Origin: Portulaca oleracea
Lineage: Eukaryota; Streptophyta; Magnoliopsida; Caryophyllales; Portulacaceae
Reading direction: 5' to 3'
Length of the DNA stretch: 64,000 nucleotides
Assembly (NCBI GenBank): GCA_029582165.1
Contig: CM055882.1
Coordinates: 13,773,001 to 13,837,000 of the forward strand
Shown: one piece after another, positions 46,401 through 56,365 of the stretch
Layout of the letters: each line of letters begins with the position of its first letter
Position numbering within the stretch: position 1 is the first letter of the stretch
Position numbers and translations under genes: made by a program
Notes under the pieces: generated by a model
Database searches by the model: none
The model's input: the letters and a program-made list of their open reading frames with translations, nothing else
What the model was told of the DNA's origin: nothing

Positions 46401-47165
46401 AAAAACCAGCACATACTAAAACTTCTCATAATCACCATCAACATGATCAGCCACAAAGCCCTAAGTTGACATCTTTATTGCCAAGATCTTACCTTTCCAA
46501 CAACAACCAGCAAAATGACTCTGACCAAAAACAATTTCATTCAACCAACGCATTTAACGACCCAACACTCCCCCCCCCCCCCCAAAAAAAAAAAAAAAAA
46601 AAAACCCGGATTGCCATGCCCAATGGAGCGATCTAAAGAGTGACATACCCACAATAAGAAATTAAGGCCAATTCCATGACACCCAAGAAAAAAAATATTG
46701 TACCATGTAAAATCATCTAATGCAGCAACAAAAAAACAAAAAAAAAACTAAAACAGAAAACAAAATCATAAACTAACTACTTACTGGAATGACAAATGCT
46801 AGAGTCTTGCCAGAGCCGGTTTGCGCAGCACCAAGAATATCACGACCACAAAGAGAATGAGGCAAAGAGGCCCTCTGAATATCAGTCATCTTGGTATACT
46901 TTGAACCCCGCAACCCATCCTTAGTCTTCTTTGACAGTGGCAATTGCTTGAACAGCTCAACCCCAACATACCTGGAAAAAGTATCATCACCAAGTTTACC
47001 CAACGGGGAGTCACTGGGCAAAGGAGGAGAAGCAAGAGGATTGGACCCCGAACTGGGTTTGCCAAATTCAAGCCATTGTTGAAGGAGTTGGATTTCTTCG
47101 GCCTCTTGTTGCCGCCTTTGCTTCGCCAAGTTACGCCGTTGCGACTGCGACTTTGGTCTTCTCAT
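40462..47165 (-). CDS. RH32: DEAD-box ATP-dependent RNA helicase (RH32/Dbp4 type)
   Basis: Eight exons: 47165-46785, 44705-44430, 44101-43778, 43523-43332, 43259-43104, 42967-42558, 42467-42307 and 40787-40462. Together they encode 741 residues with consistent phases, very close to Arabidopsis RH32. All helicase motifs are present: AQTGSGKT (114-121), PTRELA (150-155), TPGR, DEAD (224-227), SAT (255-257), TD...RG (373-379) and HRVGRTAR (403-410). The C-terminal third has the family-specific '[19 protein letters not shown]' and '[19 protein letters not shown]' blocks and a Lys/Glu-rich nuclear tail. The yeast relative Dbp4 acts in the nucleolus in 18S rRNA processing, releasing U14 snoRNA; the same role is inferred here. 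The ATG at 47165 ('[12 protein letters not shown]') is preferred over one 24 codons upstream because it matches the basic start of relatives. Intron 1 is 2.1 kb. Confidence 0.93.
41267..41282. repeat. C16 homopolymer in helicase intron 7
   Basis: A run of sixteen C is followed by an ACACAC stretch. It is intronic. Its exact length is unreliable in sequence data. Confidence 0.9.
45820..45992 (+). pseudogene. Possible LINE tail in helicase intron 1
   Basis: A short plus-strand frame reads '[16 protein letters not shown]' and then '[10 protein letters not shown]' with a stop, which recalls the C-terminus of some plant LINE ORF2 proteins. It is followed by T-rich sequence and then a TTTTTTGTGATGCC stretch. 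Confidence 0.35.
46570..46604. repeat. C14-A21 homopolymer pair in helicase intron 1
   Basis: Fourteen C directly followed by twenty-one A. It may be a poly-A relic in part. Confidence 0.9.
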
Positions 47166-48554
47166 GCTTGGGCTAAGAGGACGGTTGCTGTGGTGGATCC
47201 AATATTCAAACCTAGCGATGCCAACAATAATTCGCACAAAATTTAGAATGCCAAAATAAATTCAACAATATGATTGGCACAAAAGCATCGAATTCAAGCA
47301 CATCAAAGCAACCCTTCTCAAAATTACAACAAGCACATCGATCAAAATAGCCCTCAACTATCTAAACATGCCAAAAGTACCATAGTTTTTTTTGTTATTT
47401 TTGTCCCTGAACTATCTCAAACGTCAAAAATACCACTTTGTGGACTTCTAACTAGACCTGGTAAACCTACCCAAAATCCGCCCCATCTGCGCCGAATCCA
47501 AAATGCACCCAAATGTGTGGGACCCGGTCTTCACCCTAAACGAGGATCAAACCGATCTAAACCACAACCCAAAAGTTAATCGAACAATGAAGGCATCCGA
47601 AATAATCTGAAACGACGAACCGAACTGAGTCATGCTAAACCCGAATAAACTTGTACCCGAAATCGCGCAGAACCAAACTCGACCCGACGCACACACCGAA
47701 CCGATTTTACCTGACCCGAGACACATCTGAACCGAAGTTCACCCGACTCGAGACCCACCCGAACCGACTTACACCCGAACCGAATTAGAGCCAACCCGAT
47801 TTACACCCAAACCAAACTATACCTGACCTTATTATAATGTGACCAAATTAGAACCAAACTGTCAGATATCAATATAAATCAACTTTGCCTTTAAGTTGGA
47901 TTTTTGTAAATTGTGATGATTACAATTTCAAACCTGCATAAAATGTACACGTTAACATATTTAAACAATATTGTAAAGTGTAATTTGATTTTTGAGATTA
48001 GCAACTTGTATTTTAACCTACATAAAATTTTAGAACTTAGCAAACTTGTACTCAATTTTCCAGCCCAAAACCTTCTAGTGCATTCAGTAGCAAATAAGGA
48101 CATTGCCCTTAACTCATAGGACATTGTTGTGTCACGCCTGTCCATTTTTTGTTCAGTGAGTTGAAATTCTCTGAAATTCAAACTGGCATTGAGGGAAACA
48201 AAACAGGGGCAATTAACTTGCATTTGATCAACTAAAGAAGGCTCTGAGACTCAAATAACAGAAAAGATCAAGAATCAACAACTTAATTTGATTAATGAAG
48301 TCTACCAAAGATAGTGTTCACAATGTGTATAATCGTTCTAACTATGTCTATACAAGTTTTCCTCCAGGAAATTAGTTTCCAATCAAATCATATGAATTAT
48401 CTGACATATCTAATCAACAATGAGAATTAGAGTATTAGACTAAATGTGAAATATGAATAATTGAAACTAAATCAGAAATATCCAAACCCTAGAATTGAAA
48501 TGATGAAAGTATAGTGAAACGTAGAGAACTAAAGCAATAGAGAAATGGAAACTC
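47166..48554. other. Helicase upstream region or 5' UTR intron
   Basis: From about 47450 to 47830 the sequence is a degenerate repeat of ACCCGAACCGA / GACCCGA words. The rest is AT-rich. If the exon at 48555 is real, most of this is an intron in the 5' UTR. Confidence 0.4.
47450..47830. repeat. Degenerate ACCCGAACCGA repeat
   Basis: Many imperfect copies of a roughly 10-11-bp unit (CCCGAACCGA, ACCCGACTCGA, ACCTGACCCGA), without a strict period. Function unknown. Confidence 0.65.
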
Positions 48555-48850
48555 ACAGATTGTCACGGTGAGCGGAGCTCTGTTCGACTGCTCCGGTTGC
48601 CGGCGAACGGAGGTGAGGTGGGAGACTGGGCGGCGGCGTCTGCTTCTGGAGAGAGACACCGGCGAGTCGGCAACTGGTGGTGGACAGTATGTGTGGCGGA
48701 CTGGCGCTGGGCAAGGGGTGGACGTGGTGGTGGGCTGGTGGCGTGGTGCTGCGTGGCCTGGTGGAGATCGGAGAATGTGTGATTGTGGTCTGTGTAGTGT
48801 GACCAACTAGGGTTTTAGATTGAGCTAATAATATACTATTATATACCTCC
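48555..48850 (-). promoter_or_regulatory. Candidate promoter and 5' non-coding exon of the helicase
   Basis: Read on the minus strand, GGTATATAATAG (48836-48847) is a good TATA box. It is followed by 'AAACCCTAG' (a telo-box-like word found in promoters of ribosome-related plant genes), then about 230 bp of GC-rich leader, then CAATCT|GTGAGT, a strong donor near 48554. The next minus-strand gene is the helicase, whose ATG is 1.4 kb on. A telo-box would suit a ribosome-biogenesis gene. Alternatively it is the start of a separate lost gene. Confidence 0.4.
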
Positions 48851-48900
48851 CTCTACCCTCCATATATATTTGATAAATTCAAATTGCCCAACTTATATTT

Positions 48901-48947
48901 GAGTAAATTACATTTCCTCTCCCCGACATTTGTGTTAATAATTTTTA
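48901..48947. mobile_element. Left piece of a split MITE
   Basis: GAGTAAATTACATTTCC... and TGTTAATAATTTTT match the left terminal repeat of the MITE at 1699-2259. The Pack-MULE is inserted after 48947; the other part resumes at 63780. Confidence 0.7.
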
Positions 48948-49290
48948 GGGTTATTGGATTCTAATAATACAAACTTTGGGTCATATAAGATTTAATAATA
49001 CGAACTTTCGATTTGATTCTTAATAATACGAACTTTAATAATCTGACTTTTGGCCATTCTGATAACACCATCGAAGTTAGGGTTTTTGACTCGTCAGAAA
49101 TGACTTGGCGTAGCGACGTTGCTCCTCTTGTTTAACCTTGCCACCTCAGCCATTGACCAAAAAAAATGTCATGTCAGCTACTTATTTTCCCTCTCCTCTC
49201 TCTCTCTACGTTCCACAAGTTTCCAGCCCTCTTCTTCATCTTCCTTTCTCTCTCTCTCTTCTCTATCTCGATTTCAAGCTAGCCCCCCCT
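48948..49290. repeat. Pack-MULE left terminal inverted repeat
   Basis: Matches the reverse complement of 63445-63779 through GAACTTTCGATTTGATTC, CTTGCCACCTCAGCCATTGA, a CT-rich block and TTTCCAGCCCTCTTCTTC. Confidence 0.85.
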
Positions 49291-49651
49291 TCAATGGCTG
49301 CCACAATTTGCTTCTTCTTTCTCTCTCTTTCTCTCTCCTCTGTCTCTCCATACCAAACCCAGATTTGATTACAAATTCGATTACAAAGATTCGATGAATG
49401 AGTAACAAATGAAGCTAAAAGATCCACATCAGAAATTCAATCATAAAATCGAATACATTCAAACCAAACGGATTTCAATACCCAGAACATTTAAGAACAA
49501 AACCCATAAATTTTCATCAACATTCCCAGAAATTAAAATCTCAAACACTTGAGAACAAAGATCGCATAAATAGATCTACAAGAGTAACGAAATTAGAGGT
49601 ACACAACTAGATTGAATGTGCAAACAGAATCAAACCCAAAACTTAAATCGA

Positions 49652-50048
49652 AATATAATAAACCCCACTTCCAGAACACTTTCCTTTATGAAACTCCCCT
49701 TCATACACATCCCCATTGCTGTAAACCTCCACCCAACATCCTGAATTCACCTTCTTCTCAGATTTTGTCTTGGACCCAATTGACCAAAACACAGGCAGAG
49801 GCCGAGACACAGAAGAAGGAGCAGAAAGCTTGATTGGAAAAGGGAAAGACCTATTCAGAAACACCCTTATCGATGGAAGACGTGGTAGGGCAAGATTGAG
49901 AGAGAATAATAGGGCAGCAGAGAATGCAAATGCACAGAGAAAATCAAGGATGAATGAACGGCTAGGATGGGATACCAAGAAGTAATAAAAGGGCAAAGCA
50001 AGAAGGAGGAGGAGCCTGAAATGAACCCTAAGTCGGCGGATATGCCTA
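49652..50048 (-). pseudogene. Captured MORN-repeat protein fragment, main part
   Basis: On the minus strand the frame reads through a hydrophobic stretch ('RLLLLLALPFYYFLVSHP', 'AALLFSLNLALPRLPSI') and into 'SGCWVEVYSNGDVYEGEF' and 'KGKCSGSGVYY', a classic MORN repeat start. This matches the first exon of plant proteins with an N-terminal membrane segment and several C-terminal MORN repeats. After 'GVYY' the similarity stops. The upstream part of the exon lies on the far side of the Gypsy element (62909-62990). The frame is open across the junction when the Gypsy element and one copy of GCCTA are removed. No full protein can be made. Confidence 0.75.
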
Positions 50049-53000
50049 TGTAACAACCCACCCTAAATCATAGAAATTATAGTAATTAATTTTGTTTAAT
50101 TAGTTAAAATGTGTTTAGCAATTTTTATAATTTTTACAGTTAACTAACGGTGACAGGTCTCGGAGGAAATGGCTAAGCGGTCAATAATTACCGATCGAAC
50201 TTTTTTTAGTGCTTTTAAAGAATACCCTATTTGGGACCTCATATTATATTTATTTTAGATCCTAGAGTTCAACTTTAAGTCGGTTCGATTATCGTTTCGA
50301 TTTTTACGGCTAAACGTATTTTAGTTCAATTACCGGTCGTTGCCCGACTTTTTAAACCGTATTAAATTGAATTCACTTTATAGTTATTATTTTACTACCA
50401 TTTTCTTTTATTAAGAAGAGTTCTAGTACATTCTATTAAGGATTTTTTTATTATTAATATTGTTATTGTGTTAGTTGAGGGAGTATTATATATATAGTCA
50501 AGGGGAGGCCAAGGGTCACTTTTTAGTTTGATTCAAGTGCAAACCCCTCAGCCTCTTCTCCCTCCTCTGCACCGAGCACCTGCAGCCACCCCCCCTCTGA
50601 TTTTCGCCGGTCGCCGGCGACATTTCCGGCCAAAATTCCGGCGGCCGTGCTCCCCTCTTCCATTTCCACACCTCCTTGTTCAATTTAATCTCCTCCTTCA
50701 AGTGGTATCACTCTTCAACCCCCATTTCCATTGTTATATAATCTGAGTTTTGAGTTGTTTTAGTGTTGAAAATGTAATTTTCTTCTTGATTATCTTCCAT
50801 TAACATGAATCTTAAAGTATAGATGTGTTTAGTTAAAGTTCCATTGAGAATCCAAGTGCTTTAAAGTGAGTTTAGTGAATCTTTTGGTTGAGTTTATGCT
50901 TACGGATAGAAGGATGATGTTTTATGATTTTGCATGAAGTATATGATGATGTTTTGGAGTTTAGATTCTGTTTAAAGGAGTTAACTAAGTGTATTTTGTC
51001 TAAATTGGGTGTTTTAAGTGAATTAGTGAAGAAAATCATGAAAAATGATGTGTGGAAGTATTGCATGTATTTGGATGTTTATGCATGTGGATTGTGTAAG
51101 GTTAGATGATGAATTTTGAGCTTAAGTTCTGGAAATTAGGAGTAATGTGATTAAATTACATTTGGGTGGATGATTAGTACAAAACTTGAATGTTTATGTG
51201 CATGCATGAAGGCTAGAACACCCCCAGTGCATTCTGCCCAAAATTCACTTTATATAGGAGATGGTAAAATTAGTTTTTAGCCCAGATTCTTGTGTAAAAA
51301 GGTAGCCTAAGGTGTTAACTAACACCGGGCTTTTGAATTTCGGATTTCCGACTTGTATAGCTCAAGTTAGAGCCAAAACCGTAAAGTCATGCAATGATAT
51401 ACGATTTTGGAGACGGTGACTTGTTGCACATATTTCGTCTGTGTGGAGTTTGAATCTGAAAAAGTGTTCAACATAAGAGTTTTAGGAGACCTTGCAAGCT
51501 TTCCGAAATGGTATGGTATGCGTCAACCCGACGTCGGGAGTGTGAGTTATAGAGCCCGGAAGAAGGGCCGCGAATCTGGAAATTCTGGGTATAATATATT
51601 GTTTTAAGTTTGAACTAAAAGTGTTATAGTGACCTTGTGAGTTGTTTTTGGGGTGTTTAAATGTGACATTATGGTTGTTAAGATGGAATTGATGATTGAG
51701 GACCATAGGACTTGGCTTTAAGAGACCTCGATGTCTTTTATGTTATTTGATTTTATCGTATTTTATTACCGAAGTCTCGCGTTTTTTTTTAAAGGAAATA
51801 AAATTCGTATCGCTCTCAAATTTTAAAGCCTCTTTGATAGAATAAGAGTACATATTTTTACAAGTATTTTTCTGCCCATAAAGCTCCTATGATTTTAGAG
51901 CAAGTGCATAAATTTTATCGATTCCGTTTAAATGCCAAAACCGCACAAAGAAAATATTTCGGTTTTCGCTGTTTCTGTCCAGAGCCTTTTCCGAGCTCTT
52001 CCCATCATTTTTTTTAGCATCTGACCCAGTTGACAAACTTATAGATTATATTTTTCCCTTTCCGAAAAGTGTTCGTTCATAAAATTCCGGGTTTCCTAGC
52101 CCCGGTTATAGCCAAAATACTCTTACCTCAAAAACCTGAAATTTCTTTTACATGTTCATTTCAAATCCTTTCTATGGGACGTTACGGTCCTTTTTGTTCA
52201 TAACCTTTGCACTAATTTGTAACCTTTATCGTCCTAGCTCAAATTTTCACACCGCCCCGCGCCATTCCCCGAGCCAGATCGTCACCAAGTTCACAGTATT
52301 TTAAAGGTACGCAAATTGTCCAACTCTTATATTTATTCACAAGTCAAGTACAGTTTTATTGCATAGATACATTCTAATGATTTTATTGTTTTATAAGTGG
52401 TCCCGACACATAGTTCTACTGTAGCTAGAGTGAATCCTAGCATTATTTTACAGGCTCCTATTGGAGTAAGCTTGACCTGGCCAGTGTCGACTGCCTAGCA
52501 GTCACCCAATCCAAACTCCCGGTCGGTTTGGGCATGCGCGTGTGTGAGGTGCTTCGGCATCGATCGTAAGGGATACCACGTCTTATCATATGTTATATTT
52601 TCAAAGTAAAGCACAGCATATGCATAGAATTCTTAAAGTTTAAAGACTTCATTGGTTTAGCGTGTTTCTTTTTGCCCTTTCCCTGTTTTCGAAATGTTTT
52701 AAAGGCCGGCATGAAAAACCGTTTTCGAAACGGTTTTACATGTTGGAGGTTTGTGTACTGAGTGTTTCCCCCACTCACTTTTGCGATGTTTTACTGTTTT
52801 GTTTTAGGTGGTCCGAGCTCCACAGAAAAGGGAAAGGACGTACAGAAGTAGTTTACTCCCTAAAGTTGAAAGGTAAACTTTTGCGTCGTACAGGGTTACT
52901 TATTAAGCAAGTGATAGTGGTGTATGGAGATATATAAGGATATATAAGCGTGTGGGTCTATGTGCGTTTATGTACTGTTAAAGTTAAGCATTTGTGGCTT

Positions 53001-53205
53001 TTGTAAACTCCTTTATGTATGGGGACGTGTTGGTGAATGTGGTTCAGTTGTGGTTTTGGTTGTCCTTGTTGGTGTGCTTGGTTGGTTGGTTTTGCCTTGT
53101 CCTTAGTGGGACGGCGGTAGCGCCTCAGGCCATTATCCGCTGCGCTAATCATGTGATTACCGTAATGTTTGGGTAATTGTGTGATTAAGGTTTTGGGGCG
53201 TTACA
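50049..53205 (+). repeat. 5' LTR of Gypsy element
   Basis: A 3.16-kb LTR. TATATATAGTCAAGG near 50490 is a candidate TATA box. Short open frames inside it are shared with the 3' LTR and are not considered genes. Confidence 0.93.
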
Positions 53206-53209
53206 GTTG

Positions 53210-53221
53210 TGGTATCAGAGC
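53210..53221 (+). other. Primer binding site of Gypsy element
   Basis: TGGTATCAGAGC, complementary to the 3' end of initiator Met tRNA, 4 bp after the LTR. Confidence 0.92.
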
Positions 53222-53939
53222 GGAGTTATAAGGAGAAAATTTGGGAATGTAGAGAACTTTTAGAACATTGAAACTTAGATGTGTTTGGGTGCAGAGTATA
53301 TGTGTCTTATGTGGCAAATTGGGCCTAATTAGAGGAATTGTTCCAATGGAAGCTTGAGCATGAAGCTCTCTGTTAAGATTATGTGATGTAAATTGTAATT
53401 TGCAGGTGAAAAATAAGGATGTAAATTTGGGAATAATCCTATTTACAGGGGAAATGCTACCAAATTTTTCCTAGGAATTTATGGGATTCATAATGAATGA
53501 TAGGAAGAGTTAAGTGAATGATGGATGTTAAATAGAGATATCTTTTAGACAAGGAATGAATACGTGTAGAGGTAAAAGAAGACATGTTATGTGTAAATAA
53601 ATGGTTGCATAAGAAATGAAAAACAGATGGGTTAGTGAGAAATTCTTTTGTTCAATTATGGATTTCATTGAAGTAAAGTTGAAAGTATATAGAGTGTTGT
53701 TTTCTTTCTCTATGAATTAAAGAATGCTCAAAAGTAATTATGACGAAATTTGGAAGATATGTGTCTAAAGTATAACTAAGTAATTTGGAGCCAAGCTTGA
53801 AAATAAATGGGAATAAGTTGGTTCCTTCATGGAATTTTCGTGGGTGGAGTCTCGGACCGTACCTTAATTGTTTCTTTTTATAGCCAGTTTTAAGGGGATA
53901 ATTTATTAGAGTTTTATTTTACTGTTTTGTATACTGTAG
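53222..53939 (+). other. Gypsy leader
   Basis: AT-rich untranslated leader between the primer binding site and the first ORF. No feature is recognised. Confidence 0.6.
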
Positions 53940-54656
53940 ATGGATCCCACAGGCGGTTCTTTACCCAACCCTTTTGCCATGTTCATGGACCCCAGTGAAA
54001 ATGTGTTCGAACACCTAAAGAATTTGCAAGAAGCCTTTGACATGCACAGTATGGTGAACCCGAACACCGAGTATAGAGATGACATCTGTAGAGCACGATG
54101 TTTACTGGCAACGTTACCCCATGAGAAACCATGGGGGGAGATCAAGGATAGGTACCAACCACTGTTGCTTAGAGGGGATCTTAACCGGCACACATGGTGC
54201 CTTAATTACTTGGGAGCCTGGAATCAGGTAGCTTTAGAAGCTATTATCACACAGACTGCACTTGCCCTACAAATGCACCCCACTGATTTGGCACCGTCTT
54301 TACATGAGGTGCTAGCCTTGCCTACACCCACCACAACTTTTGTCTACCCATCCCCGGCAAAGGGAATGGAGCTCCATTTCATAAGACCGATCTCGGGACG
54401 CCCGGCCCCCCTTGTACCACCTCCGCGCCAAGAGCCTAAGAAGGAGGAAAATGCTAGTGGTGATGCAACTCCCACAGGTATTATAGTGCCTCGAAGTCCT
54501 AGAGAGGATAAAGAGAAAGTACGAGCGGGGCCCATAATGAGGAAGACTAAGCGCAAGAGGTGTCTTCCAGTCAGGACGTATCGACTTGCTTTGGCGGACA
54601 TGATGAAGCGGGCAGAGCATGGAGACTCTGAGGAAGGGTCTAACACAGGGACATAA
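53940..54656 (+). CDS. Extra ORF upstream of gag in Gypsy element
   Basis: A 238-residue uninterrupted frame begins 'MDPTGGSLPNPFAMFMDPSE'. The first two thirds are mildly acidic and helical-looking ('ENVFEHLKNLQEAFDMHSM', 'RARCLLATLPHEKPWGEI'). The last third is rich in Pro, Lys and Arg ('PRSPREDKEKVRAGP', 'RKTKRKRCLPVRTYR'), suggesting a nuclear localisation or nucleic-acid-binding tail. I recognise no domain, and Tekay-type elements usually start with gag directly. That it is open while pol is broken suggests it was coding recently. Function unknown. Confidence 0.6.
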   Translation: MDPTGGSLPNPFAMFMDPSENVFEHLKNLQEAFDMHSMVNPNTEYRDDICRARCLLATLPHEKPWGEIKDRYQPLLLRGDLNRHTWCLNYLGAWNQVALEAIITQTALALQMHPTDLAPSLHEVLALPTPTTTFVYPSPAKGMELHFIRPISGRPAPLVPPPRQEPKKEENASGDATPTGIIVPRSPREDKEKVRAGPIMRKTKRKRCLPVRTYRLALADMMKRAEHGDSEEGSNTGT

Positions 54657-55273
54657 GAAAAGATTCTTCTAGTGGAATTTTGTACAGGGTAGCTAGGAGC
54701 TAACCTATTCTTTTGGGTAAGCTAGTCGACCGTAATAGTTGGGTTAACCAAGTTGTTTTTGGTCAAGGTTGAACCTTGTATTTGGTCGAACTATGCGATT
54801 CTTTTGATCTTCCCTATATTTTGGCTTGGAAAGCATGGTTGTATGCCCTTTTATGTCAAGTGTTGAACTCGTATATACTAAATTATTTTGTAGATGTAAT
54901 TGCTGGAGTATCTCCCAATTTTTCTTTAGGGAGAACTCAAGATTGCTAGGAATGACATGATCTATTATATGATTATGGGAATGTTGTGAGTTTTAAAATT
55001 ATCATTTAACTTGAAGGGTACAGGTGGAAGAATGGGAGTATTCCTGCTTATGTGAATACAGGGAGAAAATTTATTGTGGTTCCAAATAAACGTTATTGAT
55101 TTATATAGAATATGTATTAATGTTGAAGTACTACAAACCTTAAGGGGTGTGTACTACAGACTTTATTGTTGGACAGAAAAGTTAAAGAAAAGGTAATTAC
55201 GAATCAAGTGGTCTATTAACATTGTTATTATTGTGATATTGTAGTATGTCGCAAATGTCGGGGAATTCACCCC
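54657..55273 (+). other. Spacer between extra ORF and gag
   Basis: AT-rich, without open frames of interest. An ATG at 55245 opens another short frame and may be the original gag start, displaced by a frameshift. Confidence 0.5.
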
Positions 55274-56236
55274 ATGGTGAACCAAAGACCAGAGACCGAA
55301 GGAAACGGTTGGAAATTCAAGGACCCACCTAGTCCAGGGTTGGTATCACTTCCCGAGACATCCTTAGGATCCGTTCCTCAAAACCCACCTGTCTACCCCG
55401 ACCACTTCGGGATGTTATTACATGAATTGCTTAAGTGTATACCAACCCCAAGCACAGTACCAACGGGTAATAGGGAAGGAAATTACGCTGATCGGGTAGC
55501 AAAAAGAAACCCCCCGACTTACTCAGGAAGTTATGACCATGTCATTTTAGAGGATCGGGTACGAGATATGGAAAAGATTTTTGAGGTGATTGAAGTCCCC
55601 GAGGAGAAGAAAGTGACTATAGGGACCTTCTACTTGAAAGGTGAGGCGGATATTTGGTGGAAGACTATAAGAGAGAAGTACATCGAGACCGGAAAGACAT
55701 GGGGTGACTTTTTAAAGGAGCTTAGGGCTCAGTTCTATCCCATATCTCTTCGGAGGCAGAAGGAAAAGGAATTCCTAGACTGGTCAATGGTTAATAGGGA
55801 CATCTTAGTGTTACAGTATACGTCCAAGTTCCATGAGCTGTCCCGGTTTGCACCGGAGTATGTAGCCACTGAAGGGCTAAAGATGTCTCGATACGAGGGA
55901 GGCCTAGTGCCTTACATACGCAGCCAACTGTCGTCGCATCATTTTGCCACGACGCAGGAGATGTATGAGAGGGCTGCAGAAGTAGAGCGGGTCCGGAAGG
56001 AGCTAAGGGCATTGAATCAGGGAGGTCCAACGGGCACTAAAAGAAAGTGTAACGAGCGTGGGGTACCTACCTCGCCTCCTGTACAAGCAAATCAAGTCAG
56101 GAAACCAACACCCCCAGCTCCGAGGACTCAGCCAAACCCGTCCACTAACAGGGAGCCGTGTAAGAAGTGCGGCAGGACCAATCACTCCACCACCCGGTCG
56201 GTAGGCACCAACAATTGTTTTTGGTGCGGCGGGTGA
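55274..56236 (+). CDS. Gypsy gag
   Basis: A 320-residue frame with the retrotransposon gag domain at about 75-240: 'RNPPTYSGSYDHVILEDRV', 'GEADIWWKTIREKYI', 'WGDFLKELRAQFYP', 'EFLDW' and 'RFAPEYV...RYEGGLVPYIR'. A Cys-rich stretch at the end ('CKKCGRTNHS', 'CFWCGG') begins a zinc-knuckle region that is cut by TGA at 56234-56236. In relatives gag runs directly into protease, so this stop and another at about 56363 separate gag from pol. Gag forms the virus-like particle. Whether the stops are read through or are damage is not known. Confidence 0.85.
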   Translation: MVNQRPETEGNGWKFKDPPSPGLVSLPETSLGSVPQNPPVYPDHFGMLLHELLKCIPTPSTVPTGNREGNYADRVAKRNPPTYSGSYDHVILEDRVRDMEKIFEVIEVPEEKKVTIGTFYLKGEADIWWKTIREKYIETGKTWGDFLKELRAQFYPISLRRQKEKEFLDWSMVNRDILVLQYTSKFHELSRFAPEYVATEGLKMSRYEGGLVPYIRSQLSSHHFATTQEMYERAAEVERVRKELRALNQGGPTGTKRKCNERGVPTSPPVQANQVRKPTPPAPRTQPNPSTNREPCKKCGRTNHSTTRSVGTNNCFWCGG

Positions 56237-56365
56237 CCACAAAGTGGTGAATGCAAGAAGCTTAGAAGGCACAGGCAAGACGCGACCGGACCAACGCCGC
56301 AAGAAGGACCGCTCCAGCGAGGAAGCGTGGGCCAGCCTACGTCGTGGGAAAGAGAGAAGCGGTAA

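Noticed and set aside
48489..48806. Minus-strand frame 'MVTLHRPQSHILRS...' as a protein
   Set aside because: GC-rich leader composition, Pro/Arg/Ser-rich, no domain. A 5' non-coding exon is more likely.
50872..51109. Short open frames repeated at 60602-60839, 52593-53176 and 62301-62879
   Set aside because: They are identical pairs within the two Gypsy LTRs and have no domain or codon signal.
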